Of a stretch of 26,911 nt of DNA, positions 5,465 to 12,905 are shown one piece after another. The notes beneath the pieces were generated by a model. That model saw nothing but the letters and a program-made list of their open reading frames with translations, was not told where the DNA came from and did no database searches. The stretch lies in the IMG/VR virus record IMGVR_UViG_3300030333_001894, positions 1-26,911 of that record; one strand, 5' to 3'. Made by a program: the position numbers and the translations under genes. Source of the stretch: a virus. Each line of letters opens with the position of its first letter. The stretch's first letter is position 1.

Positions 5465-7942
5465 ATGGCTAAGTTACAAGTCTATAAGTTTGTTAGTCCT
5501 GGTGCAGGTAAGTCATCTGCTCCAGAAGTTGCTGCAGCTAGACAAGGTTTACTTGCCACAAATAGACTAGGATCAACCATAACTGGTTTAGGTAATCAAG
5601 TTGTAGATATCAATAAAATTACCAATTTAAGAGTAAAAGAAGCAGATAAAGCTGAAATAGCAGATAGAAGACAGAGAAGGAAACAAATGGATGCGGAGGC
5701 AGAAGCTCTCCAAGAACAATTTAGTACAAGATATCTGTCTCAGTATTTTAAGGATCAAAAGAAGAAAAAATTAAAGAAAAACAATATTGCTAAAGGTGCT
5801 GTAAACAGTGCTCTTAGTAAAACACTTGGATGGATAGGACCTTTATTACAACCATTCATTGATCTTTTTGTAAAGATATATGCCACTGTCGCACTGAAAG
5901 AGTTGCTTGATTGGGCATCTGACGAAGAAAATATTAAAAAAATGACAGTTTTCTTTGAGAAAACTAAATTTGTATTCGATAAAATATATGGTTTTGGTAA
6001 ATGGATTATTGGTGATAATTTAATCGCAGGATTCAATCAGTTATTTGGAAAAGATGAAAGTTTAATTGGTAGAATCAAAGGTTTAGGTAAGTTAATGACT
6101 GGTGTTATTGGGTTGAGATACCTAATGGCTCCATGGAAGATTATTACTGATATTCTCAATATGTTGAATATCATTACTGGTGGTAAAATCAGACCTAAAC
6201 CCTCACCAAAACCAAGACCAGGTCAAAATTTTAGACCTAAAGTCACTACCTCTACTGGAAAATCTGCAGGTCCTCTTAGTGGTATTAGAGAAACTCTTAG
6301 AAACCTTAATCCCTTTAAATCAAAACCTAAGGTTACAGTTTCTAAACCTCCTAGTAACACAGGTAATGTTCTTACCAGAGCGTTAGATAGTATAAAGAAG
6401 ACATTTACAAAACCTAAAGTTACAGGCAATGTAATAAAACCTAAATTTCAACTTCCTAAATTTCAACTTCCTAAAATTTCTGCAGGTTCTGTAGTAAAAA
6501 GTGGTGCAACTTTAGGTGTTGGTATTGCTCTTGATTGGTTAGTTGGTCTAGGATTTAGTCTTTTAGAACAAAAACAAATTGCTGATAAAGTTAAGTCATT
6601 TCAAAGACTGTCTAAAGAGCAACAGGCAGCTGAAATTGCTAGGTACGAACAATTAGTAGAAAATCAAAGAAAGAAAACACAAGGATTTAGTGGTGTATTT
6701 GAAAATATTATTACTTTTGGTGGATTAACTGGAGAGGGAACTAATAAGAAGATCCTTAGAATGACAGAGGCAACTCTGACTGCATTAAAACAGGCACAAG
6801 GACAAGTCATTACTAATGATGCGATTGAAAATTTCAATAGAATTGAATCAAAACCGATTGTCGAGGAGAAAAAAGAAGAACCCAAAAAGAAAAAAGGTTT
6901 ATTTGGTTTAGGTTTCTTTGGTTTAGAGCACGGTGGTGAGTTACCAGAGTTCTTCTTTGGTGGTTTGGTTAGAAGTATTGGTAGAGCAGTTAGTGGTGTC
7001 GTAAAGGGTGTAACTAGCGTAGTTAGTAGTGTTGTTAATACAGTTACTAGCGTAGTTAGTAATCCTATTGTCAATACAGCACTATCATTTATTCCTGGCA
7101 TCGGTCCTGTAGTTCAAGCTATAAACGCTGTAACAAATCTTGCTAAAGGAAACATCGTGGGTGCTATTACCAGTGGTGTTGGTGCTTTAGGTAGTTTTGC
7201 TAATATCAATACAGTAAATGCTATAAATCAACCTCAATGGATGAGAAATCTTAGATTTAGTAAGTTTGGACAAGGTGTTGCAAACATGTATCACAAGGGA
7301 GCAAATCTTTTCGCCAGAGCAAGTGGATTTGTAAGCAATCTTTATAATAATGTTACTAGCAGTAGACTTGGTAAAATAGGTATGCAACTTCTAGGTGGTA
7401 ATATGGGTGGTGCTATTGGTGAAGTTGTTGGTATGATGCCAGGTTTATCAGGTGGTATTGAGAATTTTGGTAACTGGTTAGAAAAAAATCAATTACAAGG
7501 TATCTTAGGAGCAGTACCTGGTATTCGAGGTCTTGTAAGTAATGTTCCTAATATTATGAGTATACCTGGCATGGCAAAGATTCTTGGTGGAGACGGATAT
7601 CAGTTCTCTGCTATGAATGCCATAGGTGCTGTAGCAGATAAAGCAGGTATGAAGGGTATATACAATGCTATACTAAGTGGTGCTCAATCAGGTAATTATA
7701 TTGATAGTTTGAGAGAGTTAGCACCTGAGTTAGGAGTTGATCCTAGAATTTTAGGTGTATTAGATAAAGGTAGAGCATTACTTCGTGATAATAAGTTCAA
7801 TGCTGAGTATGCTATGCAGACTGCTATTGAATTCTTACCTGTTCCTTTAATTGTTGAGAAGTTGATTCCTGCACCTACCCCTGTACCTATAAATAGCGGT
7901 GATACTTATCTTGTCGCTCCATCTTCAACACAATCGAGGTGA
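5465..7942 (+). CDS. Large tape-measure/hub-like virion protein, first paralogue (825 aa)
   Basis: Begins with the short motif YKFVSPGAG, followed by a segment with TNRLGSTITGLGNQVVDI (about 31-49) and a basic coiled region. A hydrophobic helical block follows (about 118-220: ATVALKELLDWASDEEN ... GLGKLMTGVIGL). Then come a Lys/Pro-rich linker (about 240-345), EHGGELPEFFFGG (488-500) and a long Gly/Ala/Val/Asn-rich helical region. These are features of tail tape-measure proteins, which set tail length and sit in the tube above the hub. Position after gp26/51 and before gp27 supports a gp29-like role, but I do not see a clear T4 gp29 signature. It shares its N-terminal third with the next gene. 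A 15-bp direct repeat lies in the linker. Confidence 0.65.
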   Translation: MAKLQVYKFVSPGAGKSSAPEVAAARQGLLATNRLGSTITGLGNQVVDINKITNLRVKEADKAEIADRRQRRKQMDAEAEALQEQFSTRYLSQYFKDQKKKKLKKNNIAKGAVNSALSKTLGWIGPLLQPFIDLFVKIYATVALKELLDWASDEENIKKMTVFFEKTKFVFDKIYGFGKWIIGDNLIAGFNQLFGKDESLIGRIKGLGKLMTGVIGLRYLMAPWKIITDILNMLNIITGGKIRPKPSPKPRPGQNFRPKVTTSTGKSAGPLSGIRETLRNLNPFKSKPKVTVSKPPSNTGNVLTRALDSIKKTFTKPKVTGNVIKPKFQLPKFQLPKISAGSVVKSGATLGVGIALDWLVGLGFSLLEQKQIADKVKSFQRLSKEQQAAEIARYEQLVENQRKKTQGFSGVFENIITFGGLTGEGTNKKILRMTEATLTALKQAQGQVITNDAIENFNRIESKPIVEEKKEEPKKKKGLFGLGFFGLEHGGELPEFFFGGLVRSIGRAVSGVVKGVTSVVSSVVNTVTSVVSNPIVNTALSFIPGIGPVVQAINAVTNLAKGNIVGAITSGVGALGSFANINTVNAINQPQWMRNLRFSKFGQGVANMYHKGANLFARASGFVSNLYNNVTSSRLGKIGMQLLGGNMGGAIGEVVGMMPGLSGGIENFGNWLEKNQLQGILGAVPGIRGLVSNVPNIMSIPGMAKILGGDGYQFSAMNAIGAVADKAGMKGIYNAILSGAQSGNYIDSLRELAPELGVDPRILGVLDKGRALLRDNKFNAEYAMQTAIEFLPVPLIVEKLIPAPTPVPINSGDTYLVAPSSTQSR
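6440..6469 (+). repeat. 15-bp tandem direct repeat in the Lys/Pro linker
   Basis: CCTAAATTTCAACTT occurs twice back to back (6440-6454, 6455-6469) with a partial third copy, encoding PKFQL-PKFQL-PKI. In-frame linker length variation is the likely effect. Confidence 0.85.
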
Positions 7943-7945
7943 TAA

Positions 7946-10783
7946 ATGGCATTAAATAAAACAGGTGCCAAAATTAATTTTTACAAGTTTGTAGATCCCG
8001 ATGGTGGTCGCACACAGGGTGGAGCTCAGACTCGTTCTTCGAGGAAAAATATAAACTTAACTAAGACTATCAAGTTGCAAACAACTGCAACTAATAACTT
8101 AGGAGCAACAATAAATTCCTTAGGCACAGTTGTAAAAGATATTAGAAGGTCTCAATTATCATTATTAGAGGCAGATAGAGAAAGAGCAAAACGAAGATTC
8201 AAACCAGTTTTCCCAAAACCCAGAAAGCTAAAGAAATTTGGAGGTTTTGATAGTTTATTTAAAGGTAAAATACCTAGTTTCTGGGAGTCACTCTTAGGAT
8301 TAATTGGTTCTTTCTTAAAGTTCTTTTTAGTTTTACCTGCTCTTAAATGGTTGTCAAATCCAGAAAATCAAGATAAAGTGGTAACGATCTTAGAAACTCT
8401 TCATAAGGTCTTTAAATTTATATCTGGATGGGCAAAATTCTCTATCAATAATACTATTGATGGATTATATGATCTATTGAAAGACGAAGCTACGCTTAGA
8501 GAGAGGTTAGGAGGTCTCTTGAAAGCAATGACGGGATTAGGTGCAGCTTGGTTAGGGATTGGTATACTTACAAATCCCATCGGTACAGTTCTAGCTTTCA
8601 AATCAGTTTTAACATCGTTTGCTACTGGTCTTGCAAATGCAGCATTAGCACTAGCAAGACATCCATTAGTTGTCGCTACTGGACTGTTTACTGCAGGATA
8701 TTTAATTCCTAGAGCATTTCCTCAAACTGTTAATGAACAGGAAAGGAAGATAAATGAGCAAGAGGGATCAAATGCTGATAAAATCAAAGCACTTGAAGAA
8801 CAATATGCAGGATTAAATTGGTTTGACAAATACGTCCGTGGAATGGGTTCTGAAATTCAAGAACAAATTGAACAGTTAAAAACAGGGAAAGTTAAGTCAT
8901 ATGGTATGACTTTCGGTCAAGATGACTTATTCCCAGAACCAGAAAAAATGATTGGAGGATTTTTAAATGGGTATGCTAAAGGTGGTTGGATTTCTGGTCC
9001 TCAGTCAGGGTATCCTGTATCACTAGATGGTAATAAACCTGACTTTATTGGACATGGAACTGAGTATGTTGCAACAAAATCTGATGGAAGTGCATTTGTA
9101 GTTCCATTTGATACACCTGCAACTAGAGCGATGCCTGGTTTATTATCTTCAAGACTAGCAGAAGCATCAGCAATGGGTTTCATGTCTGGTGGTGGTGAAC
9201 TAGATCATTTTGCCAAAAGAATGATTAAAGAAAATGAAGGTCTACGATTAAAAAAATATAATGACAGTCTTGGTAATCCTACTATTGGTTATGGACATTT
9301 GGTAAAACCAGATTCTAAAATACCTGATACGATTAGTAAAGCATATGCTGATCAGTTATTTGAAAAGGATTACAGATACCATAAGCAAGCTGCTCAAAGT
9401 ATACCTGGTTATGACAAGATGTCATTGCAACAAAAAGCAGCAATGATTGATCTTACATTTAATATGGGTCCTCAGTGGTATCAGGACTTCCCATTAATGA
9501 TGGCAGCCATTCAAAGAGGTGATTATAAAACTGCTGGTGCAGAATTAAAGAATAGTCTTTATTACACTCAAGTGGGTCGTCGTGGTCCTGTTACAGTTGC
9601 TTTGATTCAAAACAAAGGTCTTGTTGGTGTAGGGGAGTATCTACTTAATAAAGGAATTACTATACCTAAGGGTTCAGAAGCTAAAAAAGCTGGATTATTT
9701 GGTGGTATATTCAATGTTTTACTAGGTGCTTCACCTGCGGGTGCTTCTGGACTGTCAGATGTTGAAGGTTTTGTTGAAGAAGGACAAAGAGATAAGAAAG
9801 GAGTTTTAGCTTCAAATCTCGGATCTCTTTTAATTCAACCTGCAGGTCATTCAGAAACAGGAACAGGATGGGGTATTAAAGGAGCTATGGATAAACATGG
9901 TCGTCCTATAGTTTTATCACAACCTGCAGCGTCTGCATTTATGCAGATGATGATGGACTCTAAGGGTCAAGTTAATCCTTCGGATGTGGCAAGTAGTGGT
10001 AGAAGTATCAAACAGAATGAAAAAGTTGGTGGTCATGAAAACTCCGTACACTTATATGGTGAAGGACTTGATCTATCTGGTGCTTCTCATAAATGGATGA
10101 GAGCAAATGGTTCTCGTTACGGATGGAAATATAAGTATTCTCACGGTCCTGGTAGTGGTCATTATGATTACGTTGGGACAGGTGCTGGTAAAACACCGAT
10201 TCTTTCTCCCTTTGGTGGTAAAGCATTCCCATTCTCAACGACTACAAGGACAGATTCTAGTGGTCGTCCTCAAGTTGGTATTACTGGTGGTGCTGCTGAT
10301 TTTGCTTCTATTCTTAAAAGTATGAATATAAATGAAATGCTACAAGAGTCATTTGGTAGAGGTGGCGGACCAGCTTCATTTATGGGTGGTGAACAAATGG
10401 ATGTCTTAGGAGGTATGTTTGGTGGTGGAGCACTACCTGCAAACAATTCATCGTTCATGAGTGGTAAAACAAAAAGAAATGCATCTACTTATGAAGAACA
10501 AGCACGAGTTCGTAGAGTCACAGAGCAGCGTAATGCAGCAAGAAGAGAGATCAACAATAGAACTACTGAGATAGTGCAAATGGCACTAGCTGCTATAGAA
10601 TCTTCTAATGGATCTAATCGTCAATTTATTTCGAGAGCAGAAGCAGGTATTCGTCAACTTTTAGGTGCTCAAGCAGGTGGTGGAACATTTGCAAATGTAG
10701 GTGGAACAACAGGAACAGTTCTTAGAACCGCAGTTGCAGTGCTTAATTCCTTTAATAACCCTCTTAGAGGTATCTTCCAATGA
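7946..10783 (+). CDS. Tape-measure/hub-like protein with GH24 lysozyme and M15-like peptidase (945 aa)
   Basis: Residues 12-70 and about 100-220 repeat the architecture of the upstream gene (FYKFVDPDGG, NNLGATINSLGTVVKDI, ALKWLSNPENQ, LGGLLKAMTGLGA). Residues 343-376 (YAKGGWISGPQSG to HGTEYVA) form a Gly-rich motif common in tape-measure proteins. Residues ~418-560 are a T4-type lysozyme: E431, D440 and T446 (NEGLRLKKYNDSLGNPTIGY) keep the spacing of T4 lysozyme E11/D20/T26. Residues ~625-755 resemble M15 D-Ala-D-Ala-type peptidases: SVHLYGEGLD (H702, D709) and SGHYDYVG (H739) could hold zinc. The protein probably cuts host peptidoglycan during DNA entry. GAGGTGA before the ATG is a strong ribosome site; the end overlaps gp27 as ATGA. 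Confidence 0.75.
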   Translation: MALNKTGAKINFYKFVDPDGGRTQGGAQTRSSRKNINLTKTIKLQTTATNNLGATINSLGTVVKDIRRSQLSLLEADRERAKRRFKPVFPKPRKLKKFGGFDSLFKGKIPSFWESLLGLIGSFLKFFLVLPALKWLSNPENQDKVVTILETLHKVFKFISGWAKFSINNTIDGLYDLLKDEATLRERLGGLLKAMTGLGAAWLGIGILTNPIGTVLAFKSVLTSFATGLANAALALARHPLVVATGLFTAGYLIPRAFPQTVNEQERKINEQEGSNADKIKALEEQYAGLNWFDKYVRGMGSEIQEQIEQLKTGKVKSYGMTFGQDDLFPEPEKMIGGFLNGYAKGGWISGPQSGYPVSLDGNKPDFIGHGTEYVATKSDGSAFVVPFDTPATRAMPGLLSSRLAEASAMGFMSGGGELDHFAKRMIKENEGLRLKKYNDSLGNPTIGYGHLVKPDSKIPDTISKAYADQLFEKDYRYHKQAAQSIPGYDKMSLQQKAAMIDLTFNMGPQWYQDFPLMMAAIQRGDYKTAGAELKNSLYYTQVGRRGPVTVALIQNKGLVGVGEYLLNKGITIPKGSEAKKAGLFGGIFNVLLGASPAGASGLSDVEGFVEEGQRDKKGVLASNLGSLLIQPAGHSETGTGWGIKGAMDKHGRPIVLSQPAASAFMQMMMDSKGQVNPSDVASSGRSIKQNEKVGGHENSVHLYGEGLDLSGASHKWMRANGSRYGWKYKYSHGPGSGHYDYVGTGAGKTPILSPFGGKAFPFSTTTRTDSSGRPQVGITGGAADFASILKSMNINEMLQESFGRGGGPASFMGGEQMDVLGGMFGGGALPANNSSFMSGKTKRNASTYEEQARVRRVTEQRNAARREINNRTTEIVQMALAAIESSNGSNRQFISRAEAGIRQLLGAQAGGGTFANVGGTTGTVLRTAVAVLNSFNNPLRGIFQ

Positions 10784-12183
10784 GTACTGTAATTCAAGAT
10801 AGAGTTGGTTCTATTACAAGGAACACCGCAGGTGAAGTTGACATTAAATTGTTTGTTTATAAAAATCGTAGGAAGAAAAGAACAACTAAAGGTGACGCAG
10901 ATTTATCATCATTTCTAAGAGGATTTGAAATCTATGAAAGTATTAGTAATACTTGCATGGAAATGAAGTTAATTTTGGAAGACGCTGCTGGTGTTTTACA
11001 AAGTCTTACAGGAACTGAAGAGTTTGCATTGCAACTTAAAACTACTCTTATTGATAGAACTTACTTTTTTAGAGCATATCAAATTGGTGCAAGAGTTAGA
11101 ATGAATCAGCAAAGTGAGGCTTTTGTTATTGATTGTGTTTCTGATGAATATACTAGAAATGAAGTATTAAATGTATTTGGTAATTCTGAAACTATATTCA
11201 ATAACAAAACTGAATCTACTCAGATTATTAAAGAATTGATGGGTAAAAAGTATATAAACACTGCTAAAAAACTATATCTTGAGAAAACTTTAAATAAACA
11301 AACCTTTATATCACCTAATTGGAGACCATTTGATTTAATCTATTGGATGTCTCAAAGAAGTATTCGTAAATCTGGTAGAGGTCAGCAATTACAAAATGGT
11401 TTTGCATTCTTTGAAAATGCACTAGGATTTCATTATAAGTCGATAGACAGTATGATTAATCTTGCTAATAATCAAGATACGAAACCTACTAATCCAAACA
11501 CTGAAATGGGTGATGTTAAGATGTATACTTACACATATACACCCAAAGCGTTTACTGATCCTTCTAATGCTCAATTTTCTATCTCTGCTGTATCTTTTCC
11601 AAAAGAAAGAAACTTTTTGATGGGATTACGTCACGGTAATTTCTCAGGATATAGTGTTGGATTTGATCCTACGTTTGTTACTAGGTCTAGATTTGGAAGT
11701 AGTACTGATTTATCTGCAGATTCTTACAAGTATAATGTAAAGGATTTATGGGGTAAAATGGCACATTTAGCAGGTAGCGGATCTAAAAATCCTCATTCAT
11801 TTATTGATGAGGAGATAAAAGAGTATACCAATCAACCTAAACGTGTTAGATTTCAAATGCTTCCCAATCAAATATTTGATCCTAAGTTTCAAAATAATCC
11901 TCAAAGAAACTATGAGCAAATTGTGGAACTACAGGCATATCAATGGATGCGTATAGAATCATTGAAAAATATTCAACTTGTTGTTGAGGTTCCTGGCAAT
12001 CTTGATCTATATGCTGGTTCAGGTGTCAATATCATCATTCCCTCAAATACAAAGACCTCAGGTGGAACAAAGGTTGACAGAAAGTATAGTGGACGTTATA
12101 TTATAGGAGCAGTTTCGCATAAAACTTCGGGACTTTCTCTAGTAACAGAGTTAAATCTCCTAAAAGACAGTATGCAAGTATAA
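10780..12183 (+). CDS. 27: Baseplate hub protein gp27
   Basis: 467 residues (T4 gp27 is 391). gp27 forms the trimeric hub ring that joins the tube to the gp5 spike. Identification comes from size, location two genes upstream of gp5, and the pattern of two tube-like barrel domains: an N-terminal FEIYESISNTCMEMKLILED (about 49-68) with AFVIDCVSDEYTRNEVLNVF, a middle helical SPNWRPFDLIYWMSQRS ('P..P...I..l...A' region) with GFAFFENALGFHYKSIDSMI, and a C-terminal YAGSGVNIIIPSN ... YSGRYIIGAVSHK strand pair typical of gp27/gpD hub proteins. Start ATG overlaps the upstream TGA (ATGA). The TAA stop is part of a late-promoter motif for cp12. Confidence 0.85.
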   Translation: MSTVIQDRVGSITRNTAGEVDIKLFVYKNRRKKRTTKGDADLSSFLRGFEIYESISNTCMEMKLILEDAAGVLQSLTGTEEFALQLKTTLIDRTYFFRAYQIGARVRMNQQSEAFVIDCVSDEYTRNEVLNVFGNSETIFNNKTESTQIIKELMGKKYINTAKKLYLEKTLNKQTFISPNWRPFDLIYWMSQRSIRKSGRGQQLQNGFAFFENALGFHYKSIDSMINLANNQDTKPTNPNTEMGDVKMYTYTYTPKAFTDPSNAQFSISAVSFPKERNFLMGLRHGNFSGYSVGFDPTFVTRSRFGSSTDLSADSYKYNVKDLWGKMAHLAGSGSKNPHSFIDEEIKEYTNQPKRVRFQMLPNQIFDPKFQNNPQRNYEQIVELQAYQWMRIESLKNIQLVVEVPGNLDLYAGSGVNIIIPSNTKTSGGTKVDRKYSGRYIIGAVSHKTSGLSLVTELNLLKDSMQV

Positions 12184-12186
12184 ATA
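12179..12186 (+). promoter_or_regulatory. Perfect T4 late-promoter consensus TATAAATA (for cp12-cpeT)
   Basis: Exact TATAAATA overlapping the gp27 stop codon and ending 23 nt before the cp12 ATG. A GAGG ribosome site at 12199-12202 lies between. It implies that cp12 and cpeT are transcribed late. Confidence 0.7.
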
Positions 12187-12209
12187 GTTCTGTATCACGA
12201 GGTACGAAT

Positions 12210-12422
12210 ATGAAAACAATCGAAGAACACATCCAAGCAGATCAAACAATCTTAGACAATCCGATGTCATCACCTGCAGCACGCAGACATGCAAAAGTGG
12301 AATTGGAAGAACTAGAAGTTTATCATGCTAATCATCCAGAAGATCATCATGATCCAAACGCACTCGAACTTTTCTGCGAAATGCATCCAGATGAACCAGA
12401 GTGTTTAGTTTATGACGATTAG
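12210..12422 (+). CDS. cp12: CP12 homologue, Calvin-cycle inhibitor (auxiliary metabolic gene)
   Basis: 70 residues, like cyanobacterial and cyanophage CP12. The diagnostic C-terminus is present: LFCEMHPDEPECLVYDD with C56 and C65, matching 'YC..NP...EC.VYDD', the redox-active loop that binds GAPDH. The middle HAKVELEELEVY resembles the CP12 core. The N-terminal Cys pair of many host CP12s is absent. CP12 locks GAPDH and phosphoribulokinase into an inactive complex, slowing carbon fixation; phage copies are thought to divert host carbon flow towards the pentose phosphate pathway and nucleotide synthesis. The 3' end overlaps cpeT by 11 nt. Confidence 0.9.
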   Translation: MKTIEEHIQADQTILDNPMSSPAARRHAKVELEELEVYHANHPEDHHDPNALELFCEMHPDEPECLVYDD

Positions 12423-12888
12423 TTTTGATGATGCACTTTTAGGTCACTGGACAAATAGACATCAAGCACAATCTAATCCTTTAGGGTTTGCTTCGGTAGA
12501 ACTGATATGGGATGTAGATTACAGTGACGTAGATCAGATTTGGTATACATCAAAAAATTTTTATAGAAAAGAGGGTCCTGACAAACCTTATCGAAGTGGG
12601 AGACATAAAATGTCTCTTATAAGGGGGGACTCTTTTTTAATGGAAAATTATAGTGAAGATGGAACTAAAAGACAAGGATGCGACATGTTATTTGTTGATA
12701 TTAATGGCAGATGGGAAGGTAGATTATTTGCAGAGGGACAATGTGTCATAGGTGATGCAATAATTAGTTCACATATGGTATTATATGGAGATAAGTTACA
12801 TAGTGCAGATCAAGGAAGAGACAAGGAAGGTAATCTAATTTGGGGTACTGACCATTTCTACGAGTTCACTAGACTTGCTAAATACTAA
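12412..12888 (+). CDS. cpeT: CpeT/CpcT-family phycobiliprotein lyase homologue (auxiliary metabolic gene)
   Basis: 158 residues, close to the short phage form of CpeT (host forms are about 200). Family landmarks in order: LLGHWTNRHQAQSNP (9-23), YRKEGPDKPYRSG (51-63), GCDMLFVDINGRWEG (89-103), the conserved Cys at 111, HSADQGRDKEGNLIWGTDHF (130-149) and YEFTR at the end. The CDM and SxDRG/SADQGRD plus 'VWG...Y.F' motifs are typical of CpcT/CpeT beta-barrel lyases, which attach or chaperone bilins on phycobiliproteins. Phage CpeT may keep light harvesting or bilin handling going during infection. The ATG lies inside cp12, so both are probably translationally coupled. A late-promoter motif for gp5 lies in its last codons. 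Confidence 0.85.
   Translation: MTISFDDALLGHWTNRHQAQSNPLGFASVELIWDVDYSDVDQIWYTSKNFYRKEGPDKPYRSGRHKMSLIRGDSFLMENYSEDGTKRQGCDMLFVDINGRWEGRLFAEGQCVIGDAIISSHMVLYGDKLHSADQGRDKEGNLIWGTDHFYEFTRLAKY
12877..12884 (+). promoter_or_regulatory. Late-type promoter motif GCTAAATA (for gp5)
   Basis: Located in the last codons of cpeT, ending 21 nt before the gp5 ATG at 12906; spacing agrees with the other late motifs. Confidence 0.5.
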
Positions 12889-12905
12889 GAAACATCGTGT
12901 GAAGA

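Noticed and set aside
6664-7101. 145-codon - strand ORF in the first tape-measure-like gene
   Set aside because: Leu/Thr/Pro-rich mirror of repeated Val/Ser/Asn codons; no promoter or family features.
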